DNA of 64,000 nucleotides, taken from positions 682,001-746,000 of the forward strand of contig NZ_CP114978.1 of NCBI RefSeq assembly GCF_027498035.1. The letters run 5' to 3'. The notes beneath the pieces were generated by a model. That model searched no databases. It was not told where the DNA came from and saw only the letters and a list, made by a program, of their open reading frames with translations. Positions 1 to 9,146 of the stretch are shown here, one piece after another. Origin of the DNA: Pseudoxanthomonas sp. (GTDB lineage: Bacteria; Pseudomonadota; Gammaproteobacteria; Xanthomonadales; Xanthomonadaceae). Both the position numbers and the translations under genes were made by a program. How positions within the stretch are numbered: position 1 is the stretch's first letter; each line of letters starts with the position of its first letter.

Positions 1-1
1 C

Positions 2-790
2 CGCGCACTGACGCACGATGCCGCGGCGGCTGGCGAAGCGTCCTGGTGGCTGCACCACATCTCGATCAAGGAGATGACCAATAGTTTCAATAGCCGGCAT
101 GACCTGCTGTCTGCTGGCAAGGGCGGTGCCGCGCCGAATGCGTTGGTCTATCACGCGAGCGGAGTAGGGCAGCTGTTTGCCCGCACCGACTGGAGCAGGA
201 AGGCCGTGTGGCTGAATTTCAGCGCCGGGCCTTATGACCAGAGCCACGCCCATCAGGCACAAGGCGCGGTGACCCTTTTTGCAGGCGACTGGCTCACCGT
301 CTCGGAGAATATCTGGAGCCATAGCGGCATCCAGCAGGGGACTGAAACCAATAACGTCGTGCGCTTCGAGCGTGGCGGCAAACCGGTGCCGCAGGTCAGC
401 CCGACCACGTCCTCACTGCAACTGGTCAGTACCGGCGCGAACGGGGAAGTCCATGCCGTGGCCAATCTGACCCCTGCATACGGAGGAAATCCCGCGGTGC
501 GCGGCTGGCAACGCGCCATCGATTTCAAAGGTCGTGCCCTGACCGTCCATGACACCTTCACTACCAGTCCCGGTACCGAGGCCGTCTTCCAGCTCAACGT
601 GCCGACCAAGCCGACGATCGAAGGCAACATCGCGACGGCGGGCGCGCTACGGGTCACGGTCCTGTCGCCGGCCGGCGCAAGGCTGACGGCGGTCGACTGG
701 ACCAAAGTGGACAAGGACTACACCCGCGGCTGGAGGCTCGATGTGCGCGGGCCGGGCAATCAGTTCATCGTGAAGCTGGAGGCCAACTAG
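2..790 (+). CDS. Heparinase II/III-family protein, C-terminal part (5' end outside window)
   Basis: The frame is open from the first bases of the window, so only the C-terminal ~262 codons are present. The segment with SHAHQAQGAVTLFAGDWLT matches the His-containing beta-sandwich of heparinase II/III-like polysaccharide lyases, where a buried His-x-His is followed by a 'xGxWL' turn; the rest is the beta-rich C-terminal domain. Such proteins cleave or trim acidic polysaccharides in the periplasm. Their presence beside export genes is typical of exopolysaccharide loci. The gene converges on the minus-strand hydrolase gene, with stop codons overlapping at 787-790. Substrate cannot be told from the fragment. 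Confidence 0.75.
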   Translation, partial: RALTHDAAAAGEASWWLHHISIKEMTNSFNSRHDLLSAGKGGAAPNALVYHASGVGQLFARTDWSRKAVWLNFSAGPYDQSHAHQAQGAVTLFAGDWLTVSENIWSHSGIQQGTETNNVVRFERGGKPVPQVSPTTSSLQLVSTGANGEVHAVANLTPAYGGNPAVRGWQRAIDFKGRALTVHDTFTTSPGTEAVFQLNVPTKPTIEGNIATAGALRVTVLSPAGARLTAVDWTKVDKDYTRGWRLDVRGPGNQFIVKLEAN

Positions 791-1668
791 CGCAGTTGAG
801 AAGCGTATGCAGGCGCCCGTGCAATCGCAGGCTCCGGCAGTTCATCGCGCGCAACCTGGGGGAAATGCAGGCACAGCCAGTGTTCGATGGTATCGAGCAG
901 CCGCCGGCGGTCATCAGCCAGGATGTAGGTATGGTCAACCTCTCCCAGGAAGCTGACGCTGATGCCCGGATGGGCCGCCAGCGTCCTTCCATAGCACTCG
1001 CCAAACTGGCGTTGGTGGTTGAAATACCAGCTGGCCCCGCCGCTGTAGATGAAGCAGAGCTTGAGCCCGCGCTGGACCATCCCGGCCAGTTCATCCCGTA
1101 CGCGCGCCTGTGGGGGAAATTCGACCCGGAACTGCGAGCCTGTGGACGCAGCAGCCGCAGCCGGGGGCTGTAACCGCCGTGCAAGCGCACGCAGCACGCG
1201 CGACGGGTCCAACAGGCGTGGCAGGTAGTGTCGAACCTTGAATCCAGCGGTGGGATAGGCATAGCCATCCAGGAAGACAGCGCCAGCCACTGCCTCATCG
1301 CCCTGGGCGACGAGGTGGGCGTTCTGCGCGCCCGAGCACAGGCCGATCAACACGAAGCGGCTGCAACCCGCCTGCTTGCGCAGCAAGGCCATGGCACTGG
1401 AAACGTCACTTCGCACCTGCTGCTCGCGCGACTGCGATTCGTTGCTGGCACCGCTGTCGCCCACCGTCGACAGGTCGAAGCGCAACGTCGGGAAGCCACA
1501 TGCATTGAGCCGCCGGGTCATCTGCACGTGCATGCGAAACGGCCCGACGCGGTGCACCAGCCCGGCATTGAGCACGATCACGCCGGTCGTGCGCGAGTCA
1601 GAGGAGGGATAGCCCACGATCCCCAGCAGGTGCTGGGCGCGGCCGAACCGGGTGGCATGCTCATGCAT
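787..1668 (-). CDS. Alpha/beta hydrolase, exosortase A system-associated hydrolase 1 type
   Basis: A 293-aa alpha/beta-hydrolase-fold protein. The region FDLSTVGDSGAS (about 65-75) and the nucleophile elbow GLCSG (109-113) place a Cys where most members have Ser, as in the 'exosortase A system-associated hydrolase 1' family. A late Asp/His region (GEVDHTY) could finish the triad. Known members sit in exopolysaccharide operons, where their substrate is unknown. It is the last gene of the operon read from about 6.9 kb and overlaps the preceding gene by 8 bp, indicating translational coupling. No exosortase or PEP-CTERM protein is visible here, so the link to protein sorting is only by family name. 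Confidence 0.75.
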   Translation of the reverse strand: MHEHATRFGRAQHLLGIVGYPSSDSRTTGVIVLNAGLVHRVGPFRMHVQMTRRLNACGFPTLRFDLSTVGDSGASNESQSREQQVRSDVSSAMALLRKQAGCSRFVLIGLCSGAQNAHLVAQGDEAVAGAVFLDGYAYPTAGFKVRHYLPRLLDPSRVLRALARRLQPPAAAAASTGSQFRVEFPPQARVRDELAGMVQRGLKLCFIYSGGASWYFNHQRQFGECYGRTLAAHPGISVSFLGEVDHTYILADDRRRLLDTIEHWLCLHFPQVARDELPEPAIARAPAYASQLR

Positions 1669-2449
1669 AGGTTGACTCCTTTACGCGACGGGTCACGATG
1701 TCGATCAGCTCGTGTGACTGGATCATGGTTTCCAGCCCCGCCAGGTCATCCCACGGCGTGGGCAGTGAAAGCGAGGCGACCTCGGCACCGGTCCTGCTGA
1801 AGCGATGTGTGGGCGCGGTTGCGTCGGTCGTCGCGGAATGCAGGACCAGCATGCGTCGTTGCGGCAAATCAAGCCTCAGCTCGGCCAGCTGCCGCCGAAA
1901 GGACGCGCCGGTGGCAAACCCCTGCCATTGGCCCGCCAGTGCCGCGGCCGGCCGTGGTGCCGCGAAGCGATTGAGGTCGAAGCGGAGCGCGGCTTGTAGC
2001 TCATCGAGCGCATCCACGTGGGCCGGGCCGTCCAGTATCGGATCCCACACGATGAGTTGTTCCAGGCGCGCACGCTCGGCGGCGGCCAGCGCGAGGCTTC
2101 CACCGAGCCGGGTGCCGAATCCGATGATGTGCTGGCAGCCGCTGCGCGAGCGCAGCCGCTCGGCGGCCGTTGCAACATCAGCCAGGCAGCGGGACCACTC
2201 GACCTCTTCGCTGGCCCCGGCCGAGTCGCCCGTGCCGTAGTAGTCAAAGCGCAACACATCCACCCCGATGCCGGCGAGCGCATGCGCCAGCTGACGGTAA
2301 AGCCGGTGGCAGCGAATCAGATCCTGGCCCAGCGGTGGGCACAACAGCACGCCGATGCCGTGCTCAAAGGAGCCCGGATGATAGATGCCGAACAGGTCCT
2401 GCGCGGCGCCGAAGTGGCAGGGTATCTCGAGCTGCGTCTGCATGATCAT
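1661..2449 (-). CDS. Alpha/beta hydrolase-fold protein, exosortase A system-associated hydrolase 2 type, nucleophile replaced
   Basis: 262 aa, serine-aminopeptidase-like alpha/beta-hydrolase fold: CPPLGQDLIRCHR near 37-49, FDYYGTGDSAG near 68-78, and an elbow GTRLGG at 112-117 where the usual Ser of GxSxGG is Arg. The same Arg is known in the exosortase-associated hydrolase 2 family, so this is likely a family trait and not decay, but a classical Ser hydrolase mechanism is not possible. It overlaps the barrel gene upstream (ATGA at 2446-2449) and the sister hydrolase downstream, so the three are probably one translational unit. The role in polysaccharide assembly is unknown. Confidence 0.7.
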   Translation of the reverse strand: MIMQTQLEIPCHFGAAQDLFGIYHPGSFEHGIGVLLCPPLGQDLIRCHRLYRQLAHALAGIGVDVLRFDYYGTGDSAGASEEVEWSRCLADVATAAERLRSRSGCQHIIGFGTRLGGSLALAAAERARLEQLIVWDPILDGPAHVDALDELQAALRFDLNRFAAPRPAAALAGQWQGFATGASFRRQLAELRLDLPQRRMLVLHSATTDATAPTHRFSRTGAEVASLSLPTPWDDLAGLETMIQSHELIDIVTRRVKESTYA

Positions 2450-3759
2450 CGGTTGTAGAGGATGCCGAAATAAATCTGGTTCTCGTGGTAGTCCTGCTCT
2501 GCCTGGTTGCTGCTGCGCTGTTGATGGAGCAGGGAGATCCGCCAGCCCCAGCGTGGGTTCAGGCGCTTCACGATGTCCAGGCCATAGTTGATCGTGTTGT
2601 CGCGACGATCGATGGTGTCGTAGGCCAGTCTTTCGTACACGCTGACCATCGACAGCGTCAGGGTGGGACGCAGCTTGTAGCTGATGTTGATGCCGGCGCC
2701 GCGGGTTTTCTGGTCGAGCGTGGGATCATTGATGTAGCCAAGCCTGCGGTAGAGCGGGGCAGCCGTCAGCGTCAGCCGCTCGCCCTGGAAGGTATAGGCC
2801 AGTCGGAACCGACGCTCCAGGTAGACCTGGGCATCAACGGTGGTGTTGCCCACGTCGACACCTCTGCCGGTGCCCTCCAGGATTCCAGTCGGCGCCTGCA
2901 GCAACATGTCCTGGGCGGCATCGGAGTATTCGCGCGCCGCCGACAAGGACAGTGTGCTGCGCTCGGTCGGGCGGTAATTCATGGTCAGGCGCTGCAGCGG
3001 CCCGGAAGCCGTTGGCATTCCCGTTTGCTTGAAGTCCAGCTGCGACCAGCCCAGACCCAGATCGATCTGCAGGTGCGAAAGCTCGCTCACGTAGCCAGCG
3101 AGCAGTTCACGACGATCGTAGTCCGGAGTCGCGGCCAGCTCGGTCAGCGAAACCTGCTGGACCTGCAGGGTCATCGACAACCGGTCGGTTGCATTCATGT
3201 CCCTGGTGATGCCCAGCGACTCCTGGGTCCGGTGCGAATTGAAATCCTTGGTCTTCTCCGCGTAGCTGCTGATGTAATGCACAGCGGCCTGGCCGCGCGT
3301 GGCCCCGCCCAGCAGGAAGTGGAATACGGGGCCGAAGGTGAACACATTCGTCTGCTGAAGATTGTCCGGCCCGGTGCTGGCCAGCCGGTCGATTGGCTGC
3401 ACGCCGGCATAGTCCCGCATCTCCAGGTCCAGCCTTGCCGGCAAGATCGTCCAGTTGGCCTGGCCTGCCAGCTGCAGCTGGACCTGATCGGAAAATCGTT
3501 GGCTCAGGTAATTGCGATATTCCAGGTTCCCGGCAACGTTGGCCTGCAGGTCGGCCCCCTGCTGCAGGTAGGAAAAACTCATTCCCGGTACCAGCACCGA
3601 TTCGCTTATCGGGTCCTGCGCCGTCAGGGCGATGTTGTCGCTGTGTTCGACACCGCCGTAGAGGGTGTAGTTCAGCTGACCGGCGAGCAATGTGCCCGGC
3701 ATCGTCGTCGCCGCCAAGGCCAACCCGACGCCGCTCGCGAGCTTGAAGTAGTCCGACAT
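2446..3759 (-). CDS. Outer-membrane beta-barrel protein of the exopolysaccharide operon
   Basis: I chose the ATG at 3759 (437 aa) over the longer frame, because it gives a clean signal peptide (MSDYFKLASGVGLALAATTM..LAG) and is preceded by GAGAG. The mature part is rich in alternating aromatic/polar beta strands and ends with an aromatic residue region (YFGILYNR), as expected of an outer-membrane barrel. Similar TIGR03016/EpsL-type barrels are encoded with Wza/Wzc pairs and may let polymer pass or anchor the export machine. It lies between the CpsD-like gene and the two hydrolases. An overlapping long plus-strand frame is only its shadow. Confidence 0.7.
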   Translation of the reverse strand: MSDYFKLASGVGLALAATTMPGTLLAGQLNYTLYGGVEHSDNIALTAQDPISESVLVPGMSFSYLQQGADLQANVAGNLEYRNYLSQRFSDQVQLQLAGQANWTILPARLDLEMRDYAGVQPIDRLASTGPDNLQQTNVFTFGPVFHFLLGGATRGQAAVHYISSYAEKTKDFNSHRTQESLGITRDMNATDRLSMTLQVQQVSLTELAATPDYDRRELLAGYVSELSHLQIDLGLGWSQLDFKQTGMPTASGPLQRLTMNYRPTERSTLSLSAAREYSDAAQDMLLQAPTGILEGTGRGVDVGNTTVDAQVYLERRFRLAYTFQGERLTLTAAPLYRRLGYINDPTLDQKTRGAGINISYKLRPTLTLSMVSVYERLAYDTIDRRDNTINYGLDIVKRLNPRWGWRISLLHQQRSSNQAEQDYHENQIYFGILYNR

Positions 3760-3916
3760 ACTGCTCTCGCTGAAAGTGACGCGTGGGCAAACAGTTCGGT
3801 GGAAGCATCGCGGCTTCGTCAGCATCGACGGAGCCGCGTAGAGCCGCTTGCGTTCTTTTTTTCCCATCCAGATCGGCTAACGCGATTCGCTGCGCCCGGC
3901 GCCATCGGGAAGATCG

Positions 3917-4693
3917 TCAGGGCGCATGGTTGAAGACCACGCCTGCGACCTTGCCAGGCGCGAAATTCGCGACCGCCTGGCTGATCGCCTTGGGTGTGTC
4001 GCGACCGTAGCCGGCCACGACCACCACGAAATCGGCCAGATCGGAAAGGATGCGTGCGTCCGGCGAGCCGCCGATGGCCGGCCCATCCAGGAAAATGTAG
4101 CGGTCCAGATAGCGGCCGCGCAGCGACTTCAGCGCAGCCCGCATGGGCGCCGACGAGAAGTATTCGCCGCCGTTCTCGCGCGCCGTACCTGCCGGGATCA
4201 GTCGCAGGCGGGGGATGCCAGTCGGATAGATCATGCTGGGGATTCCGCGGCCCGGCGAGTCAAGGAACTCGATCAGTCCACCAGAGATCGGTTCCACATC
4301 CAGGGCCTTGTGCTGGGCCGGGTAGCGAAGATTGCAGTCGATCAACAGACTGGTCTTGGCGACATCGAAGGCAAATGCAGCTGCGAGGTTGCGGGCCACG
4401 AAGCTGCTGCCCGAGCGTGGGCTGACCGCCGCCAGCAAGGTCACGAAATTGTCCCCGTTCGCCAGGTCCAGCAGGCGGGTCCTGATTTCTCGGAAGGCAT
4501 CCGAATGCGGGCGCGCCGACTCATCACGATGGATCAGCCGCAGTCGATCAAACTGCATGGGCGCCAACATGGTCGTCTCTGCCATGCGCGTGATGACATG
4601 ACGCGATGATGGCCGGCGGACCAGTCCGGTTTCGCGAACCTCGTCCGTGCTTTCCGGCGCTTCCATGTCGTGCGTTGAATCCCTGATAGTCAC
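3917..4693 (-). CDS. CpsD/EpsG-like polysaccharide P-loop protein with degenerate kinase motifs
   Basis: 258 aa, related to the cytoplasmic BY-kinase partner of Wzc-type chain-length proteins. The Walker A position reads SPRSGSS (91-97) with no Lys, the A' motif is LLIDCN (116-121) instead of hhhDxD, and the Walker B equivalent is FLDGP (about 200). The protein ends right after the P-loop fold (VFNHAP), with no Tyr-rich tail. So the fold is recognisable but ATP hydrolysis and tyrosine autophosphorylation look impaired. It overlaps the chain-length gene by ATGA (4690-4693), so it should be made with it and may be a structural partner. Confidence 0.7.
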   Translation of the reverse strand: MTIRDSTHDMEAPESTDEVRETGLVRRPSSRHVITRMAETTMLAPMQFDRLRLIHRDESARPHSDAFREIRTRLLDLANGDNFVTLLAAVSPRSGSSFVARNLAAAFAFDVAKTSLLIDCNLRYPAQHKALDVEPISGGLIEFLDSPGRGIPSMIYPTGIPRLRLIPAGTARENGGEYFSSAPMRAALKSLRGRYLDRYIFLDGPAIGGSPDARILSDLADFVVVVAGYGRDTPKAISQAVANFAPGKVAGVVFNHAP

Positions 4694-6273
4694 GTCATTC
4701 CCCGATGCTTGAGCAGAAAAACGACCAGATAAGCCAGAACAACCGAGAGCACGATCCCCAGCAACAGGGTGTTGTGGATCGCGTGGCGGCGACGATCCTG
4801 GGCGTTGGGGTAATACGGCACGGTGGCCAGCACGGTCAGTCCAGTCAGACGTTCTAGTTGCTCTGCAGAACGGAGCCTGGGGTCATACCGGACAACGCCA
4901 AACAGCAGCGCCAGCGGAACGGCGATGGCCAGCGCCATGCCGGCGAGGCCAAAGTGCATGAAGCGCAAGCCCGAAGGCACCAGCGGCAGGGTGGCTGGGT
5001 TCTGGACAACCAGGTTCAAGCCACGCTGGCGCGCGTCGAGATTCATGGAGACCCGTGCGTTTTCGCGCCGCTTCAGCAGGTCCTGATACACGTTGCGGTT
5101 GACGTCATAGTCACGGGTGAGCTCCGAGGTGACATTGGCCGTCGCGGCAATGTGTCTGCTTCGCTGCAGTTCGGCCCCGAGCATGGACTCGGATACGCTC
5201 AGGCGCGCGCCAGTGGCTGCAAGGTCGGCACGTACGGCGGACAGGCGGCTCTTCAGCTGCTGGTACAGGGGGTTGAACTGTGCGTGGCTGTCCAGCGCGA
5301 TGGGTGTGCCCGCTGCCTGCGCGCTCAGCTTGCGCTGCCTGGCCTGCGACACCTGATGTTGGATGTCCTCCATCTGGTGCCGTATGCGAACCACGTCCGG
5401 GTAGTCGGATGTATAGCTCAGCAACAGCTTGTCCAGCTGTGCCTGGAGTTCGGCCAGCTGTGCCTGGTAAATGCCTTCGGTGGTCTGGACCGCAGAGACC
5501 TCGGACTCGCCCGATAGCTGGGCCAGCATCGAGGACTCCTGCGATCGCTTTTCCATCAGGTCCATTCGCGTGTTCTCGACCTGCGCGCGCAGGTCGTTGA
5601 TGCGCGAGAGCGTCGCCACATCGCTGCCGGGGCGGGCGTCGGCATCCGCTTCGCGGTACTTCTTCAGCTTGTCTTCGGCGCCGGTGAGCTTCAGGCGGTA
5701 GGCTTCAACCTGGCTGTCGATGAACTCGAATGCCTCTCGGCTCTCGCGCTGTTTCGAGGCCAGGCTCTCGCTGATGAACTTCTGCTCGAACTGCCTGGTG
5801 ACTTCATAGGCCCGCCGCGGGTCAGAGTCGAAGTAGGTGATTGTCAAGAGATTGTCGCGCGATAACTGCACCGTGGTCCGCGCCTTGATGCCTTCGATGA
5901 TGCGTTCTTTTTCCACCGGCGAGGGATGGTCTTCAGACCAGCCGCCTGCGCCGAAAGCGGCGTCGATGACCTTGGTTCCCAGGATGACTGCGCGCGCAAT
6001 GCCAGCACGATCCGCATTGCCGGTCGGCGTTGCCGCACCTTCCATGAGCGGGGTGATGATGCTCTTTTCCTGCGCCAGAATCGTCGTCGAGGCGACATAC
6101 TTCTTCGGCCACAGCAAGCCTGCCACCAGCGCCGCGAGCGCGATCGCCGCGAATATTCCGCCGATGGCAAGGCGGTGGCGTCGTGCTTCCGCAAACAGTA
6201 TCGGTGCCAGGATGGGGAGCGAGTGGTTCTGTTCTTCCATGGCGGCGTTGTCCCGGGATGCGTTGTTGTTCAA
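4690..6273 (-). CDS. Wzc/GumC-type chain-length determinant (polysaccharide co-polymerase)
   Basis: 527 aa. An N-terminal membrane segment (about 34-54, LAIGGIFAAIALAALVAGLL) is followed by the Wzz periplasmic domain, a long coiled-coil region (about 190-400), and hydrophobic segments near 445-470 and 500-522. It ends soon after the last one, so the kinase domain is encoded separately by the next gene. The family sets chain length and links inner- and outer-membrane parts of polysaccharide export. The start overlaps the stop of the Wza-like gene (6270-6273) as ATGA. Confidence 0.85.
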   Translation of the reverse strand: MNNNASRDNAAMEEQNHSLPILAPILFAEARRHRLAIGGIFAAIALAALVAGLLWPKKYVASTTILAQEKSIITPLMEGAATPTGNADRAGIARAVILGTKVIDAAFGAGGWSEDHPSPVEKERIIEGIKARTTVQLSRDNLLTITYFDSDPRRAYEVTRQFEQKFISESLASKQRESREAFEFIDSQVEAYRLKLTGAEDKLKKYREADADARPGSDVATLSRINDLRAQVENTRMDLMEKRSQESSMLAQLSGESEVSAVQTTEGIYQAQLAELQAQLDKLLLSYTSDYPDVVRIRHQMEDIQHQVSQARQRKLSAQAAGTPIALDSHAQFNPLYQQLKSRLSAVRADLAATGARLSVSESMLGAELQRSRHIAATANVTSELTRDYDVNRNVYQDLLKRRENARVSMNLDARQRGLNLVVQNPATLPLVPSGLRFMHFGLAGMALAIAVPLALLFGVVRYDPRLRSAEQLERLTGLTVLATVPYYPNAQDRRRHAIHNTLLLGIVLSVVLAYLVVFLLKHRGMT

Positions 6274-6893
6274 AAGGCGCGCTGTGGAACGGTCACCACA
6301 TCACCTGGCTGGACTGGGTAATTGGTTTCCAGCTCGCCTTTCTGCAGGATCTTTCCCAATCTCACTTCGTAAGATTGCGTGGCACCGTCGCCGCTATGCC
6401 GGTAAAGCTCTGTCCTGTCGGGGGCGGCAAACTCGTTCGTACCGCCAGCGGCGAGGACTGCATCGAGGATGGTCATTCCTTGCCGGTAGGGCAGGGACAC
6501 GGGGTTGCGCACCGCACCAGTGACGCGAATGCGCGACAGGTACTCGTGGCTGCGCAGCTCGGTAAGAATCACCGCGACCTGGGGGTCCCGCACGAACGAC
6601 TTGAGCTTCTCCTGGATTGCGGCTGCCACCGCGTCGGGCGTCTCGCCACCGGCCTGGACATCGCCAATCAGCGGAACCGTGATCTTTCCATCCGGACGGA
6701 CCGGCACGGTGACGCTGAGGTCCGGGTTCTGCCAGACGGAAACCTTGAGCTGGTCGTCTACGCCAATGTGGTAGGCGGTGACGGCCATGACGGTGTTGTC
6801 GATCTGCGGCGCTGCGAGCGATCCTGGAGAAGATGCGCAACCTGCCAGGAGATTGATGAGCAACAACGCAGCAATGCGGTAGAAGTTGGTCAT
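6270..6893 (-). CDS. Wza/GumB-type polysaccharide export lipoprotein
   Basis: 207 aa. It begins with a lipoprotein signal peptide, lipobox LAGC (about 16-19). Then comes the Poly_export domain (YHIGVDDQLKVSVWQNPDLS) and one SLBB-like domain (IRVTGAVRNPVSLPYRQGMT). The family forms the outer-membrane channel of Wzx/Wzy or ABC exopolysaccharide systems. It is the first gene of the minus-strand operon down to 787. It is shorter than E. coli Wza, like GumB of xanthomonads. The promoter should lie in 6894-7263, shared with the divergent GMC gene. Confidence 0.85.
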   Translation of the reverse strand: MTNFYRIAALLLINLLAGCASSPGSLAAPQIDNTVMAVTAYHIGVDDQLKVSVWQNPDLSVTVPVRPDGKITVPLIGDVQAGGETPDAVAAAIQEKLKSFVRDPQVAVILTELRSHEYLSRIRVTGAVRNPVSLPYRQGMTILDAVLAAGGTNEFAAPDRTELYRHSGDGATQSYEVRLGKILQKGELETNYPVQPGDVVTVPQRAF

Positions 6894-7263
6894 GGCCGGA
6901 CACCTGACTGTTGCGAGGTCTCGGCGGCGGCATAGCGTACCGACGCTACTAAGCGATGTTTCCGAAGCATGGTTTCACCCCTGTTTTTTCCAAGTTCTTG
7001 AACCTGCTGGGCCAGCGCGACACTGAAAGCCCCGTTGCCCAAGCCTGTAAGCGCTTTCTGAGGTCGCGTTTCCAGCAGCCCCACGCTTGCAAGCTTGAAA
7101 AGCCAGGTTCTCACCGACCAAAACCTCGAAGTACTGGTCACAGAAGCCGGCGAGAGTCCGCTTTATGCCGTGTCCAACGTAGGTAGCTGCGAAATGCGGC
7201 AAGGGTCCAGAAAAAAATTTCGTATCCGGTTCTTGGCAGCGGTCGGGGAATTTAAGAAAGAAG
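6894..7263. other. Divergent intergenic region between export operon and GMC gene
   Basis: 370 bp upstream of both the Wza-like gene (minus) and the GMC oxidoreductase (plus). It is AT-richer than the flanks and carries a poly-A stretch just before the GMC start. Small open frames here have no recognisable product. Promoters for both directions are expected, but I cannot assign boxes with confidence. Confidence 0.4.
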
Positions 7264-8916
7264 ATGATCGTCGACTATCTTGAGGATTCGGCGACAGCCG
7301 AAAATGCTGCGGATATCTGCATTGTCGGCGCAGGGGCAGCCGGCATTGCGATTGCGCGCTCGTTCATCGGTACATCGTTGCGCGTGTGCCTGCTTGAAGG
7401 CGGTGGCCTGACGGGCGAGCTGCGAAGCCAGGCGCTATACCGAGGTCAGTCGGTGGGCGCTGTACCGTTGGATCCGGCGACATCACGGATGCGGGCGTTC
7501 GGAGGCAGTTGCAACCTGTGGGGCGGGGGCTGCATGCCACTGAATCCACTCGACCTCTGCGCGCGTGACTGGGTCGCGCATAGCGGTTGGCCCATTACCG
7601 CGACCGAGTTGGAGCCGTATTACTTGCGTGCCCTGGAAGTCTGTGGGCTCCCGCGGCGCCAGATCGACGGCAGCGGCAACGGCTTCGATGCCTTGCCCGG
7701 GCTCCCGCCAATTCCCTTCGATCGGGACAAGCTCAACAACCAGATCTTCATGCGCACACCGCTCCTGTTCGGCCGTGACTATCTGGCTGAAATCGAACGC
7801 GCGCCGAACGTCACGGCGCTGCTGCATGCCAACCTGCTCGAGCTGAATGTCACGCCCGATGGCCGCGCCATACAGGGCGCGACCATCGGCTCGCTCTCTG
7901 GAAAGCGGAGCGTGGTGCGGGCACGTCATTTCGTCCTTGCCTGTGGCGGAATCGAGAACGCACGGCTGCTGTTGCTCTCGGACAAGGTGCTTCCTGGCGG
8001 CCCGGGTAATTCCCATGGCTCGGTCGGGCGCTACTTCATGGATCATCCGAGCGGGAAGCTCGGCGCGGTGGTGGGCGGCAGAACCGATCAGCTGGCGCGG
8101 CCGTACGATCGAGCGCGTGCACGCGGCACCGCCACGTTTCCGGAAATATGTCTGTCCGAGCAGGCGCAACAGGCTCACGGGCTGCTCAACGGGCGAGTGC
8201 ACCCATTCGTGGAGGAGGGCACCGTGCCACGCGGACTCGCCGCCTTGCGGGGGCTGCGCACGGGCAGGCGAGTCGCGCCCCCTGACGAAGGCAGCCTGCT
8301 CGAGGCTGAGCTATGCGCGGCCATGCGCAACAGCGCATTGCCTGAGTCCAGGGGGGCGACGGGGACAACAACCGGGCTTCTGCTACAACTCGCCCTGGGC
8401 ATGGGCGACGTGGCGCGCGCACTGGCGCGCAAGCGGGCTGGAAAGCCGGCTGTGCGCAGCAGTCACCTCGTCCTGGTTGGGTATTTCGAGCAGGCCCCCA
8501 ATCCGGAAAGTCGCGTCAGGCTCGACCATGAAGTCGATGCACTCGGACAGCGAAAAATCTGCATGGACTGGCGCCTGAACGCACTCGATCGCCACACCTA
8601 CCGCAACGCCGCCAGGCTATTCGGACAGGAACTGGCCAGGGCCAGTGGGGGGCGCTTCGAGCCCGAGCCATGGGTCGCCGCCGGTGACGAGACACCTCCG
8701 CAGGTTGAAGGCACCGGGCACCACATGGGCACGACCCGGATGGCCGAAGACGCACGCCATGGCGTGGTCGATCGAGACTGCCGCGTGCATGGCATGGACA
8801 ACCTGCATATCGCAGGCAGTTCGGTGTTCCCGACGGGCGGCTGGGCGTTCCCCACGTTTACGATCATTGCACTGGGCCTGCGCCTGGCCGAACGGCTGCA
8901 AGCCCTGTGCGGTTAG
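7264..8916 (+). CDS. GMC-family FAD-dependent oxidoreductase
   Basis: 550 aa. The N-terminal dinucleotide-binding motif (IVGAGAAGIAIA, about 20-31) and the C-terminal GMC block with HHMGTTRM, then AGSSVFPTGGWAFPTFT (about 480-540), fit glucose-methanol-choline oxidoreductases. These oxidise sugars or alcohols with FAD. The divergent position next to polysaccharide export genes suggests a sugar-derived substrate. The stop codon (8914-8916) lies exactly at the edge of the IS3 remnant, so the last residues may have been altered by that insertion. Confidence 0.8.
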   Translation: MIVDYLEDSATAENAADICIVGAGAAGIAIARSFIGTSLRVCLLEGGGLTGELRSQALYRGQSVGAVPLDPATSRMRAFGGSCNLWGGGCMPLNPLDLCARDWVAHSGWPITATELEPYYLRALEVCGLPRRQIDGSGNGFDALPGLPPIPFDRDKLNNQIFMRTPLLFGRDYLAEIERAPNVTALLHANLLELNVTPDGRAIQGATIGSLSGKRSVVRARHFVLACGGIENARLLLLSDKVLPGGPGNSHGSVGRYFMDHPSGKLGAVVGGRTDQLARPYDRARARGTATFPEICLSEQAQQAHGLLNGRVHPFVEEGTVPRGLAALRGLRTGRRVAPPDEGSLLEAELCAAMRNSALPESRGATGTTTGLLLQLALGMGDVARALARKRAGKPAVRSSHLVLVGYFEQAPNPESRVRLDHEVDALGQRKICMDWRLNALDRHTYRNAARLFGQELARASGGRFEPEPWVAAGDETPPQVEGTGHHMGTTRMAEDARHGVVDRDCRVHGMDNLHIAGSSVFPTGGWAFPTFTIIALGLRLAERLQALCG

Positions 8917-9080
8917 GTTGAGGTCGCAGCTTCATTGATGCCGCCGGACTTGCTCTTCCACTGGTAATACGTCGCTGTGCTGATCCCGGCTTGGCAGCAG
9001 ATATCCTTGACCGGTAGGCCTGCATCAGCCTGCTTGAGCATGGCTACGATCTGCGACTCGGTGAACTTGGATGTACGCAT
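8913..9080 (-). pseudogene. IS3-family transposase OrfA, N-terminal fragment
   Basis: 55 codons from ATG at 9080 (RBS AGGAGG close upstream on the minus strand). The sequence MRTSKFTESQIVAMLKQADA, then GISTATYYQWKSKSGG, is the standard helix-turn-helix of IS3-family OrfA proteins, normally about 85-90 aa. The frame ends at the junction with the GMC gene, so the leucine-zipper part is lost. It cannot transpose. Confidence 0.8.
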
Positions 9081-9146
9081 GAAACCTCCTGGCTGGGGAA
9101 AGATGCCAGAAAGTTCTACTTATACGGTGTCTGTCAGACGGGGGGG
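8913..9146 (-). mobile_element. IS3-family insertion sequence remnant
   Basis: A fragment made of the start of orfA with about 65 bp of upstream sequence ending in a C-rich tract next to a GTCTGACAGAC palindrome on the minus strand. The rest of orfA, orfB and the other end are absent. One side abuts the GMC stop codon, the other interrupts an Ax21-like gene. The exact outer end is estimated, not proved. Confidence 0.6.

Noticed and set aside
2485..3933. 482-aa open frame on the plus strand
   Set aside because: Shadow of the outer-membrane barrel gene on the minus strand; composition is not protein-like and no family is recognised.
787..6893. A complete xanthan-like gum cluster
   Set aside because: Only export/co-polymerase genes and accessory proteins are visible; no glycosyltransferases or polymerase are in the window, and the hydrolases are not gum genes.
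7095..7283. 62-aa frame overlapping the GMC start
   Set aside because: Overlaps the GMC start in another frame, no recognised family or ribosome binding site.
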